DNA from: an uncultured Hyphomicrobiales bacterium
Lineage (GTDB): Bacteria; Pseudomonadota; Alphaproteobacteria; Rhizobiales; Beijerinckiaceae
Length of the DNA: 64,000 nucleotides
Direction: 5' to 3'
Assembly (NCBI GenBank): GCA_903931945.1
Contig: CAIZEI010000035.1
Span: 1 to 64,000 of the forward strand
Numbering within the stretch: position 1 is the stretch's first letter; every line of letters begins with the position of its first letter. The notes below the pieces were generated by a model, which was not told where the DNA came from, ran no database searches, and was given only the letters and a program-made list of their open reading frames with translations. Made by a program: the position numbers and the translations under genes. Below, piece by piece: positions 34,746 to 43,388 of the stretch.

Positions 34746-35756
34746 ATGCGACGTCATCGCACGCTAGCCGCCGCATTGCTCGCGATTTTTGCGCCTTCGG
34801 TGGGCCACGCCCAGTCTGTCGCCGATTTTTACCGCGGCAAAACGCTGAACGTCCTCGTTGGCGTCAGCGCAGGCGGCGAATATGATTTTCTCGCGCGGCT
34901 GGTCGCCCGGTTCATCGGCAAACACATTCCCGGCAATCCCGCTGTCGTATCGAGCAATATGGTCGGCGCTGGCGGCATTACCGAAGCCAATTATCTCTAC
35001 AATGTCGCCCCCAAAGACGGCACATTCATCGGCATGATCCAGAACGCCTTGCCGACCATGCAGGCCGTTGGCGTTCCCGGTCCGCAATTCGATTCCGCCA
35101 GATTCAACTGGGTCGGCTCCATCTCGCCAACCGTTGAAACGCTCGCGCTCTGGCATACAAGCGGCGTGACAAATATCGAGGAAGCGCGGCAGAGAGAAAT
35201 CATCATTGGCGCAGTGGGCCATGGCGGCATCACCTACACATTTCCTGTGATGATGAACGAATTTGCCGGCACCAAATTCAAGATCGTTGTTGGCTATCCC
35301 GGCGGCAACGATGTCAACGTTGCAATGGAGCGCGGCGAGGTCGCGGGCCGCAACAACACCTGGTCGAGCTGGAAGACCACCAAGCGCAAATGGCTGGATG
35401 AAAAAACGATTTCCATTCTGGCCTATGAAGGCCCGAAACCCGTCGATCTCAATGGAATTCCATCGCTCGAAGACCTGGCGAAAACGGACGCTGACCGGCA
35501 GGCGATACGCCTGATCGCGGCTGGCACACGCTATGGGCGCCCGCTCGCCGCAGCGCCCGGCGTTCCGGCGGATCGCATCGAGGCCTTGCGCGCCGCCTTC
35601 ATGGAAACCATGAAAGACCCCGAGTTTCTGAAAGAAGCCGCGGCAAATTCGATCGACGTCGACCCGGTCAGTGGCGAGGCCATGCGCAAGGTTTCCGAAG
35701 AACTGATCGCGACGCCGCAAGCCATCAAGGACCGCGCTCGCCCCATGGTGGAGTGA
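34746..35756 (+). CDS. Bug/TctC-type periplasmic solute-binding protein
   Basis: 336 residues with a Sec signal (TLAAALLAIFAPSVGHA). The family start YRGKTLNVLVGVSAGGEYDFLAR is followed by SSNMVGAGGITEANYLYNVAPKDG. A GGGAG box lies before the ATG. It is 21 bases after the DapA-like gene and is probably cotranscribed with it and the enoyl-CoA hydratase. No TctA/TctB genes lie beside it, as is frequent for orphan Bug proteins. It resembles the one at 60382-61404 more than the one at 23663-24766, sharing LYNVAPKDGT and YGRPLAA. Confidence 0.88.
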   Translation: MRRHRTLAAALLAIFAPSVGHAQSVADFYRGKTLNVLVGVSAGGEYDFLARLVARFIGKHIPGNPAVVSSNMVGAGGITEANYLYNVAPKDGTFIGMIQNALPTMQAVGVPGPQFDSARFNWVGSISPTVETLALWHTSGVTNIEEARQREIIIGAVGHGGITYTFPVMMNEFAGTKFKIVVGYPGGNDVNVAMERGEVAGRNNTWSSWKTTKRKWLDEKTISILAYEGPKPVDLNGIPSLEDLAKTDADRQAIRLIAAGTRYGRPLAAAPGVPADRIEALRAAFMETMKDPEFLKEAAANSIDVDPVSGEAMRKVSEELIATPQAIKDRARPMVE

Positions 35757-35766
35757 GCGCCCGGCC

Positions 35767-36921
35767 TCAATAGGTCTTCAGAATGTGCCGCGCGATGACC
35801 ATTTTCATCACTTCGGTCGCGCCTTCCGTGATGCGATAGCTGCGCTGCTGGCGCCACATGCGCTCGATCGGCAGGTCAGTCGTCAGCGCAATGCCGCCAT
35901 GGATCTGCATACAGCGATCGGCGACCTTGAACGCCATTTCATCGGCGAAGGTCTTGGCGATATAGGCGTCGTTGCGCACATCTTCGCCTTTATCCATCTT
36001 GCAGGCGGCTTCCCACACCATCAGCCGCGCGGCCTTGATGTCAATGTAGGAATCGACCAGCATCCACTGGATTGACTGGCGCTGGGACAATGGTTGGCCA
36101 AACGTCACGCGCTGCTTGGCGTAGCTTGCCGCCATTTCCAGACAACGCTCGGCGACGCCGACGGCGCGGGCGCCATGATGCAGACGCCCGACGCCCAGCC
36201 ATTTTTGTCCGAATTTGAAGCCCTCGCCTTCGGCCCCAACGCGCTGGCTTGCAGGCACGCGCACATTGTTGAAATGGATTTCGCAGGGCCGGTCGCCCAT
36301 CATGGTTTTGAAGCGCGCGGTGATCTTAACGCCCGGCGTATCCATATCGACAAGAAAGCACGAAATGCCGCCGCGCGAACCCTTGGCGCGATCCGTCGCC
36401 GCCATGAGCTGAATGAAAGACGCATGCGCAGCGCCCGTAATGAACCGCTTGGTTCCGTTGATGACGTAGTCATCGCCATCGCGCACGGCTGTGGTGCGCA
36501 TCGAACCGGGGTCAGATCCCGCCTCCGGTTCGGTCTGACCGAAACAGGCGGTCTTTTCACCGCGCAAGACCGGATAGAGATAGCGCTGTTTCAGCTCCTC
36601 CGGCAGGTCGTACAGAATCGCGCGCACGCTTGGCCCCGTGATGCTCGAATGGCGCGCGGGGATTGCAACCGTGCGCGCCAGTTCTTCCCAGATGATGCAG
36701 CGCGCCATGATGCCGAGCCCCTGCCCGCCGTATTCCTCCGGCACGTCATACATCCACAGTCCGAGATCCTTCATGCCCTTCTGGAATTTTTCCAGCCATT
36801 CGGGCTTCAACTCTTCTTCTTCCGTGACGCTTTCGCGCTCGACCGGGATCATCTCCTTGTCGACATAACGTCGGATGTTCTCGCGCAACATCCTGAGTTC
36901 TTCGGGCAGTGTGAAATCCAT
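35767..36921 (-). CDS. acyl-CoA dehydrogenase family protein
   Basis: 384 residues. Visible hallmarks: ACFGQTEPEAGSDPGSM for FAD and substrate binding, FITGAAHASFI, KWLGVGRLHHGARAVG, QRQSIQWMLVDS, and a C-terminal IHGGIALTTDLPIERMWR followed by RITEGATEVMK, where the usual catalytic glutamate lies. The enzyme oxidises an acyl-CoA to the 2-enoyl-CoA and passes electrons to ETF. It starts 15 bases after the ADP-forming acyl-CoA ligase on the same strand, so activation and first oxidation of an acid are encoded together. It is convergent with the enoyl-CoA hydratase operon. Confidence 0.93.
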   Translation of the reverse strand: MDFTLPEELRMLRENIRRYVDKEMIPVERESVTEEEELKPEWLEKFQKGMKDLGLWMYDVPEEYGGQGLGIMARCIIWEELARTVAIPARHSSITGPSVRAILYDLPEELKQRYLYPVLRGEKTACFGQTEPEAGSDPGSMRTTAVRDGDDYVINGTKRFITGAAHASFIQLMAATDRAKGSRGGISCFLVDMDTPGVKITARFKTMMGDRPCEIHFNNVRVPASQRVGAEGEGFKFGQKWLGVGRLHHGARAVGVAERCLEMAASYAKQRVTFGQPLSQRQSIQWMLVDSYIDIKAARLMVWEAACKMDKGEDVRNDAYIAKTFADEMAFKVADRCMQIHGGIALTTDLPIERMWRQQRSYRITEGATEVMKMVIARHILKTY

Positions 36922-36936
36922 TTAATGTCTCCAGGA

Positions 36937-39033
36937 TTATGTTTGAGATGACGTGCGGATATCGACTGCGCGAACGCCTTCGCCTTTGGGCAATACAATA
37001 ATGGGATTGATCTCGATATCATCGAGCAAATGGCGATGATCGAGGAAGTAATCGCCGAGCCCCTTGACTGCTCGCGCCAGCGCTTCGACATCGCAGGCAG
37101 GCGCCCCGCGCCAGCCCGCCAGAAGTTTCGACACTTTCAGTTCGCCGAGCATGTCGCGAACCTCTGCTTCGCTGACCGGCAGCAGGCGGAAGGACGTATC
37201 CTTCAAAAGTTCAACCATGACGCCGCCCGCGCCCAGCAGCAGCACAGGCCCATACATTGGATCGTTGCGCGCGCCGACGATCATCTCGACGCCCTTCGCC
37301 ATTTCCTGAATGAGGAAGCCTTCAATTGCAGCGCCCGGCGCGTGAGCGCGCAAGGCCGCCGCAAGCGCCGCAGCTTCCGCCGCGACTTCGCCCTCCGATT
37401 TCAAGTTGAGTTTCACCCCGCCTATTTCCGTCTTGTGCGTAAATTCGGGCGAGACAATTTTGAGCGCGACAGGAAAACCGATTTTTGCTGCAGCGGCGCC
37501 AGCTTCCGCAGGGGTCCTCGCCAGGGCGCTTTTCGGCGGCGTCACGCCATGCCGGACCAGCTCCGCATTCAACCCTTCGCCGGCAACCGAACCCGCGCCG
37601 CCTCTGGGCGCGGACAGTGGAACGAGCTTGCGGCCAACCCGCGCGCCATACCATGCAAGCGCGCCAAGCGCGCGAATGGTCGGCGGCAGCGCCTGCAGGA
37701 AGGGAAAGCCCACTGCGTCCTGAAAATCGAGCCCTGACGGGGGAAACATATAATTCATGCGCGCAAAGGCCAGCACCGGCTTGTCCGTCGCCGCCAGAAT
37801 GGTTTTCAACGTGGCGACGTCGGGGCTGCGCTTGCCGCTCGGCAAAACCTGCGCCCAGGCAAGCATATCGACATTCGGATCTCTGGCGACGGCGATGCAC
37901 ATCTCGGCCGCATTTGCGTCGGTCGAGGGAATGCCGGCATCGAGCGGATTTTTGATTGCGAGTTCGGCAGGCACCAGATGACGGATCGCCGCCTTGGTCG
38001 CCTCAGTGAAATCAGGCGCCGACGTCACCGGATTTTCCTCAATATAATCGTGCAGAAGATCGACCGTGCCGCCCGATGTCGTCACCCAACCCACGCGATG
38101 GCCTTTGGGCCAGCGGCAGGGCTGAAACGCCAAAAGGGTTTCGACCATATCGTCAAGCGAATGGCAGGCGACAATGCCGTGCCGTTCGCACATGGCCGAA
38201 AACACCTCATAATCGCCGGCAATCGCGCCAGTGTGCGACAACGAGGCGTCGCGCGACTTTTGTGATTTGCCTGTCTTGATGGCGACGATCGGCTTTCCCG
38301 CCGCCAGCGCGCGCGCCGCCGCCCGCATGAACACCTGTGGACGCCTGATGCCCTCAATGAACAGGGCGATGACTTTGGTATGGTCGTCGTCGATGAAAAA
38401 GTCGATGAAATCGGCCAGATCAAGATCGATTTCGTTGCCGCTGGAAAACATCGTCGAAAATTTGACGCCGCGCGCCGCCGCCGTTTGCACGAGAAATTGC
38501 AGCGTGCCGCCCGATTGCGAAATGCAGGAGACATTGCCGACTGGAACTTTGATGAGTTCGGGATTGGGATAGCCGAAAAAACGTTCGCGCAAGGAATTGC
38601 CGCCCATGCAATTGGGCCCGTTGACGACAAGCCCGGAGCGCTCGACCAGCGCGCGCAAGGCGGCGCCGCGCGCCACGACTTCGGGATTCACCCCTTCGCC
38701 GATATTGCCGGCGTAGATTGTACAGCTTTTCAGCCCTGCAGCGACGCCGCCTTCCAGCACATCCTGCACGGCGGGAGCTGGCACAATGATCAGCGCGTGT
38801 TCAACGCGTTCTGGCAACGACGCCAGATCCGGGTAGCATTTTTCGCCGAAAACCTCGGTTTGGCGGGGATTGACGAGAAACACCTTGCCCGGAAATTCAG
38901 AGGCTTTCAGCAATCCGTGAATTTGTCGCGGCCATGCTGCGCGATCCGATGCGCCAATGATGGCGACATTTTTCGGACGCAAGACGGGAATGGGCGATTT
39001 GAATGTGTCGCGCGGGTTGGCCGGCAAGGGCAA
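36937..39033 (-). CDS. ADP-forming acyl-CoA ligase (acetyl-CoA synthetase alpha/beta fusion)
   Basis: About 698 residues from a TTG at 39033 preceded by GGAGG at 7 bases; a TTG at 39093 would add 20. Domain order is CoA-binding Rossmann (KNVAIIGASDRAAWP), the CoA-ligase domain with the phosphorylated histidine in SLSHTGAIAGD, and an ATP-grasp domain at the C-terminus (VALKIVSPEFTHKTEIGGV, MIVGARNDPMYGPVLLLGAGG). Members convert an organic acid plus ATP and CoA to acyl-CoA, ADP and phosphate. Coupled with the downstream acyl-CoA dehydrogenase it would start beta-oxidation-like breakdown. The acid is unknown. Confidence 0.88.
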   Translation of the reverse strand: MPLPANPRDTFKSPIPVLRPKNVAIIGASDRAAWPRQIHGLLKASEFPGKVFLVNPRQTEVFGEKCYPDLASLPERVEHALIIVPAPAVQDVLEGGVAAGLKSCTIYAGNIGEGVNPEVVARGAALRALVERSGLVVNGPNCMGGNSLRERFFGYPNPELIKVPVGNVSCISQSGGTLQFLVQTAAARGVKFSTMFSSGNEIDLDLADFIDFFIDDDHTKVIALFIEGIRRPQVFMRAAARALAAGKPIVAIKTGKSQKSRDASLSHTGAIAGDYEVFSAMCERHGIVACHSLDDMVETLLAFQPCRWPKGHRVGWVTTSGGTVDLLHDYIEENPVTSAPDFTEATKAAIRHLVPAELAIKNPLDAGIPSTDANAAEMCIAVARDPNVDMLAWAQVLPSGKRSPDVATLKTILAATDKPVLAFARMNYMFPPSGLDFQDAVGFPFLQALPPTIRALGALAWYGARVGRKLVPLSAPRGGAGSVAGEGLNAELVRHGVTPPKSALARTPAEAGAAAAKIGFPVALKIVSPEFTHKTEIGGVKLNLKSEGEVAAEAAALAAALRAHAPGAAIEGFLIQEMAKGVEMIVGARNDPMYGPVLLLGAGGVMVELLKDTSFRLLPVSEAEVRDMLGELKVSKLLAGWRGAPACDVEALARAVKGLGDYFLDHRHLLDDIEINPIIVLPKGEGVRAVDIRTSSQT

Positions 39034-39172
39034 GGGCGTTCCTCCAAGAAAACGGGTTCGCGGCACAATTCCCGAAGCCGCGTGTGAAATCAACCTGTTT
39101 TGCTGAGAGCCCGGCAGTCAGGCGACCGCCGGCAAGCGCCCCAACATACTTGTTACAGATTTCGGCCAGTCG

Positions 39173-39586
39173 CTACACCTCCACGACCACGTAATCCTTC
39201 TCGCGCGCGACCTCGAAACGATCGGCGGCGTATGGTCCTTTTGCGAGTTCTTCGCCGTGCTCGACATGGACGCTGAACTGCCGGGCGCGCACGGATTTGG
39301 GGTCGCAATAGGATTGCCCCGTGCGCAATTCGAATTCCCAGCCATGATAGGGGCAGCGCAGGAATTCGTTTTCCCGCGCAAGCCGGTATTCGCCCGGGCG
39401 TGACGACAGGGCCAGACCCGTCACATATCCTTCAATCAAAGGTCCGCCGCCATGCGGGCAGCGGTTGGCGAGCGCAAACATTTCACCCGCAATATTGAAA
39501 ACGGCAATCTCGCGGCCGCCGGCATTCACGAGCTTGCGCTGTCCCGGCTGCAATTCATCCGCAGAAGCGACAACGTGTTTTGTCAT
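39173..39586 (-). CDS. Rieske-type [2Fe-2S] ferredoxin, module 2
   Basis: 137 residues from the ATG at 39586, overlapping the amidohydrolase stop by ATGA. The Rieske ligands are CPHGGG and CPYHGW, separated by a loop containing SRPGEYRLARENEF, with the GQSYCDP strand after. No signal peptide is present. The protein resembles ferredoxins feeding aromatic-ring dioxygenases, but no oxygenase alpha subunit lies in the window. It is a paralogue of the Rieske protein at 45163-45582, which has the same overlap with the same kind of amidohydrolase. It ends the nine-gene operon. Confidence 0.92.
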   Translation of the reverse strand: MTKHVVASADELQPGQRKLVNAGGREIAVFNIAGEMFALANRCPHGGGPLIEGYVTGLALSSRPGEYRLARENEFLRCPYHGWEFELRTGQSYCDPKSVRARQFSVHVEHGEELAKGPYAADRFEVAREKDYVVVEV

Positions 39587-40677
39587 AGCCGGTACAAAGC
39601 CCGCGCGTTGTCGCCAAACAGTTGCGAGCGCTGCGCATCGGTCATCGCGAATTTGATGCAATAGCGGGGATCGTCATAATCCCAATGGGGATAATCTGTC
39701 GAAAACATCAGACGGTCCCAACCGATCCAGTCAATGATTTCGGGGAGATGCACGGGATTCTCGGGTTCTTCCATCGGCTGGGTCGCAAACCAGAAATGCT
39801 CGCGCACATATTCGGACGGCGGGCGTTTGAGATGGGGAACCTCGTGCCGCATTCGCTCCCAGTGGCGATCCATGCGCCAGCACATCGCCGGAATCCAGGT
39901 GAAGCCGCTTTCGATCAAAGCAACTTTCAGTCGCGGGAATCGCTCGAACACGCCCTCAAACACCATGCTGACCAGATTGCCATGCATGTTCGTGCCAAAC
40001 GCATAGTGTTCCTGCATGTAAAAGGTCGGCCATCCCGAGCCGGTCGAGGGATGCGCGCCATTGGCCGCGGGGTGAAGCCCCAGCGGCAGGTCGCATTCCT
40101 GCGCCGCCTCGTAGATGGGCCAATAGCGCTTGCGTCCCAGCGGCTCGATCGAGCGTGGCGAGAGAATCACCTGCCGGAAGGACGGATCGCCCGCCCGCGC
40201 GCGAATTTCCTGCGCGGCAAAGTCGGGGTCGTCCTGCGGCACGACAACGCCCGCGCGCAGGCGCGGCTCCTTGCGCACCCAATCCTCAATCTGCCAGTCG
40301 TTGACCGCATGCGACAGCGCGCGGGCATAGTCCGTATTGCGCTCTTCCATGCCGCCCTTGCTGAGCGACACCAGCATCCCGATCTCGACGCCTGCGGGGT
40401 CAAGATGCTGACGTTGCATCAAGGCAAGATCAGAGCCCGGCGGCCCGCCGCGTTCAGGATAGGCGTCGGCGCGCTGGCCGGCGGCCATCATACGCGGATG
40501 CGCCTGCATCGAGGAAAGCCCCTGTCTGATATGCGGACCGATGGATTTGGCGTGCTCGATCCAGCGCGCGCCCATATAGGGAAACAAATCGGCGAGCGAA
40601 CGCTGAACGGGATGAATATCGCAATCGACAAAAGACAGCGTCTGGCTTGCTTTCACATCAAGAAGTGGCGCGTTCAT
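39583..40677 (-). CDS. amidohydrolase family protein (COG2159), type A, module 2
   Basis: 364 residues of the ACMSD / 2-hydroxybenzoate-decarboxylase-like branch. The metal motif DxH is in VDCDIHPVQ, a second histidine in LGLHPAANG, and the aspartate in FSTDYPHWDYDD. Family members decarboxylate or hydrolyse aromatic and related acids using Zn or Mn. Its start overlaps the type B amidohydrolase stop by 20 bases and its end overlaps the Rieske start, so the three are translationally coupled. It resembles the protein at 45579-46700 more than its direct neighbour, sharing a GSDLA.MQ.QHLD block. Confidence 0.9.
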   Translation of the reverse strand: MNAPLLDVKASQTLSFVDCDIHPVQRSLADLFPYMGARWIEHAKSIGPHIRQGLSSMQAHPRMMAAGQRADAYPERGGPPGSDLALMQRQHLDPAGVEIGMLVSLSKGGMEERNTDYARALSHAVNDWQIEDWVRKEPRLRAGVVVPQDDPDFAAQEIRARAGDPSFRQVILSPRSIEPLGRKRYWPIYEAAQECDLPLGLHPAANGAHPSTGSGWPTFYMQEHYAFGTNMHGNLVSMVFEGVFERFPRLKVALIESGFTWIPAMCWRMDRHWERMRHEVPHLKRPPSEYVREHFWFATQPMEEPENPVHLPEIIDWIGWDRLMFSTDYPHWDYDDPRYCIKFAMTDAQRSQLFGDNARALYRL

Positions 40678-41767
40678 GCCCCGTCTCCTGTGCTGCCGCG
40701 AATTCCGCCTGCAAACGCGGGTAACTCGCGATGGGATTTTCTATCATGATTTTGCGAATCAGATTATCCGGCAATCCATCGGGGAGGATTTCCAGGCCCT
40801 TGAATTGCGCATGGGGATAGTCGCTGGAAAACAGCAGCATATCGTCGCAATCGATATGCGCGAGCACGCGTTTCAGCATGGCGCCATCGGGCGGGGCGTC
40901 AACAGGTTGCAGACTTAATCGCACGCGTTCGCGCAGAACCTCGGCAGGCATGCGGTCGAGCCACGGCGCCTCCTGCCGCACCCCGCGCCATTCCTTGTTC
41001 AGGCGCCAGAGCAAGGTCGGCAACCAGGTGAAGCCGCTTTCGAGGCAAACCAGTTTCAGATTTGGACACGCGTTGAAGACGCCTTCAGCCAGAAAACTGA
41101 CAATCGCATTTTCAAACGCAGTGCTCTGCGCCACGTAGTCCTCAACATAGTAGGACGGCCAGCCAGAGCCCGTCGGCGCATGACGATAGGCTGAGCCGGC
41201 GTGCAAGGCGAGAGAAAGGCCATGTTTTTCGCAAGCTCGATAGATCGGCCAGAGCTGCCGTTTACCCGGCAATGTATCGCCCATGACGAGCATCAACACC
41301 TGCACGAAGCGCTTGTCAGCCGCCACGCGCTCGATTTCGCGAACGGCGTGTTCCGCGCTTTGCGCCACCACCAGAATGGAACCGCGCAAACGCGGCTCAT
41401 GATCGAGCCAGTCGCGCGCCATGTGGTCGTTGACAGCCGAGCACAGCACCGCCGCCATATCGTCATTGTAGAGCGCCACAGCGCCATGCAGGATCGATGC
41501 GATGGCAATGCGCGTTCCAAATGGAGTCAAAGCCTCGCGTCGCAATTTGTCGAGCGGCGTTTCGCTCGCACGCACATCGCGCCAGTCCTCGCGCATGCCC
41601 AGCGGTGTCTGCGCAGGAAAGCTCGTCAGCGCAAAATCCATTCTGTCGATACGTCGCGTGACGAACTGCTCGCGCCAGAATGCATCGACATAGGGCATCA
41701 ACGTCGCCATGCCCGGCAGCGGCAGATGCAAATCGCAATCGATAGCGCCGGAAAAGAGGACTTTCAT
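40658..41767 (-). CDS. amidohydrolase family protein (COG2159), type B, module 2
   Basis: 369 residues. DxH is in AIDCDLHLPLPG, a later histidine in LALHAGSAY and the aspartate in FSSDYPHAQF. The segment GKRQLWPIYRACEKHGL and the ESGFTWLPTLLWRLNK block are shared with the type B protein at 46929-48050 and set both apart from type A. The ATG overlaps the GNAT stop by ATGA. A and B types adjacent and coupled suggest a heteromeric enzyme or two sequential steps. The substrate is unknown. Confidence 0.89.
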   Translation of the reverse strand: MKVLFSGAIDCDLHLPLPGMATLMPYVDAFWREQFVTRRIDRMDFALTSFPAQTPLGMREDWRDVRASETPLDKLRREALTPFGTRIAIASILHGAVALYNDDMAAVLCSAVNDHMARDWLDHEPRLRGSILVVAQSAEHAVREIERVAADKRFVQVLMLVMGDTLPGKRQLWPIYRACEKHGLSLALHAGSAYRHAPTGSGWPSYYVEDYVAQSTAFENAIVSFLAEGVFNACPNLKLVCLESGFTWLPTLLWRLNKEWRGVRQEAPWLDRMPAEVLRERVRLSLQPVDAPPDGAMLKRVLAHIDCDDMLLFSSDYPHAQFKGLEILPDGLPDNLIRKIMIENPIASYPRLQAEFAAAQETGHERATS

Positions 41768-42276
41768 AGGTTCCTGCCTGTGGCGGGATCATCCTCCAGA
41801 GAGCGAAACATCACAAGCGCTTCAATATAGCCAAGTTCGGGGTGCCGGAACGCGCGGGGCAACCGCCCCGCAATTGCAAACCCCAGACGCCGCCACAAGT
41901 CCACCGCGCGCGTGTTGGCGGACACGACGAAGTTAAATTGCATTGCGCGGAAGCCGGCGGCCCTGGCGACTTTCAACGAATGTTCGCACATGGCGCGCGC
42001 GACGCCGCGGCCTTCAAACCCCTGCGCAACCATATAGCCGCAATTGGCGACATGCGCGCCGCCGCCCGATTGATTGGCGCGCAAATAATACGTTCCCACC
42101 ATCGCCCCGCCCTCGATGGCCACAAACACGCGATGCCCCCGCGCCAACCAATAGTCGAGCGCGTCGGCGCGGGTCATTTCCACAGGCAACGCATAAGTCT
42201 CGCCCGCGCGAATGACAGGCTTGAGAATGGCCCAAACGCTGTCCTCGTCGCCCGCAACGGCGGCCCGAATTTCCAT
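41764..42276 (-). CDS. GNAT-family N-acetyltransferase
   Basis: 170 residues forming a complete GNAT domain: N-terminal MEIRAAVAGDEDSVW, the acetyl-CoA-binding segment in GYMVAQGFEGRGVARAMCEH with the Q/RxxGxG/A signature, and the FNFVVSANTRAVDLWRRLGF C-terminal block. It lies between the ABC ATPase gene, which ends 9 bases upstream, and the type B amidohydrolase, so it is inside the operon. It may acetylate an amine intermediate or toxic by-product of the pathway; this is inference. Confidence 0.88.
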   Translation of the reverse strand: MEIRAAVAGDEDSVWAILKPVIRAGETYALPVEMTRADALDYWLARGHRVFVAIEGGAMVGTYYLRANQSGGGAHVANCGYMVAQGFEGRGVARAMCEHSLKVARAAGFRAMQFNFVVSANTRAVDLWRRLGFAIAGRLPRAFRHPELGYIEALVMFRSLEDDPATGRNL

Positions 42277-42285
42277 GCGCCGCCC

Positions 42286-43374
42286 CTATGTCGCCATCGC
42301 CCAGGCTGCGGCCTCGTCCGCAACCAGCGTGATGTTCGAACCCACAGCCGGGTGCGCAAAGGCTGAAATATCGACGTTCAATGGCCCCGCCGCCGTTTTG
42401 ACGCTGAGCGAACGCTGCGCGCCGCGAAACACCGAAGCAGTCACTTCGCCCTTCCACGACATGGCGGGCGCATCGCCATCCGAAATCCGCATGTTTTCGG
42501 GACGCAACATCACCGAAACGACCGTTCCGGGCGAAAATCCCTCGCTCGCCTGACATTGGCCCGACCAGCCATCGCCCTCGACATCGATCGAAAAGAGGCC
42601 ATCAGCGAGTGGCCGCGAGGCTCGCGCCGTAGCGGCGATCAAATTCGGAGACCCGAAAAACTCCGCGACGCCCCTGTTGTTCGGTCGGCGGTATATTTCC
42701 TCCGGCGCGCCGATTTGCAGGATGCGCCCTTTGCTCATCACCACAACGCGATCCGACAGCGCCATCGCTTCGGTCTGGTCATGGGTGACGTAAAGACTGG
42801 TAATTCCGAGCCGCTTTTGCAGGGCGCGAAACTCATCCCCCGTTTGCGTTCGCAATCGCGCATCGAGATTCGAAAGCGGTTCATCCAGCAACAGCACGCG
42901 CGGCTCAAACACCAGCGCGCGCGCGATGGCGACGCGCTGCTGCTGTCCGCCTGACAACGCGGGCGCGGGACGCGCGGCGAAGGAGTCCATCTCCACGAGT
43001 TTCAGCGCCAACTTCACGCGCTGACTGATTTCATCCTTCGGGCGTCGCCGGATTCGCAGGGGATAGGCGACGTTGTCGAACACCGTCATGTGGGGCCAGA
43101 TGGCGTAGGACTGAAACACCATGCCAAGCCGGCGCTTTTCCGGCGGCATGAAAGCCCCGCGCGCGGCGTCGCTGACGACCTCATCATCGATGACAATGCG
43201 CCCGCCTGTATTCTGTTCGAGCCCGGCGACCATGCGCAGCGTCGTCGTCTTGCCGCAACCGGACGCGCCAAGCAGCGTCACAAACTCGCCCGACGCGGCT
43301 TCAAGATCGACCCCGTCGACGGCGGCGAAATCGCCGAAATGGCGGCTGACATTCTGAAGCGAAATCGATGCCAT
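42286..43374 (-). CDS. ABC transporter ATP-binding protein, FbpC/PotA type
   Basis: 362 residues from the ATG at 43374; the open frame extends upstream only inside the permease gene. Motifs in order: GASGCGKTTTLRM (Walker A), FQSYAIWPHM (Q-loop), LSGGQQQRVAIARAL (signature), LLLDEPLSNLDARLR (Walker B/D-loop), VTHDQTEAM (H-loop). A C-terminal TOBE/OB-like domain of about 120 residues follows (SVMLRPENMRIS). The gene is 14 bases after the fused permease. Together with the divergent binding protein at 48197 it completes an importer of the iron(III)/thiamine/2-aminoethylphosphonate class. Confidence 0.94.
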   Translation of the reverse strand: MASISLQNVSRHFGDFAAVDGVDLEAASGEFVTLLGASGCGKTTTLRMVAGLEQNTGGRIVIDDEVVSDAARGAFMPPEKRRLGMVFQSYAIWPHMTVFDNVAYPLRIRRRPKDEISQRVKLALKLVEMDSFAARPAPALSGGQQQRVAIARALVFEPRVLLLDEPLSNLDARLRTQTGDEFRALQKRLGITSLYVTHDQTEAMALSDRVVVMSKGRILQIGAPEEIYRRPNNRGVAEFFGSPNLIAATARASRPLADGLFSIDVEGDGWSGQCQASEGFSPGTVVSVMLRPENMRISDGDAPAMSWKGEVTASVFRGAQRSLSVKTAAGPLNVDISAFAHPAVGSNITLVADEAAAWAMAT

Positions 43375-43388
43375 GCCTGAAGATTTCC

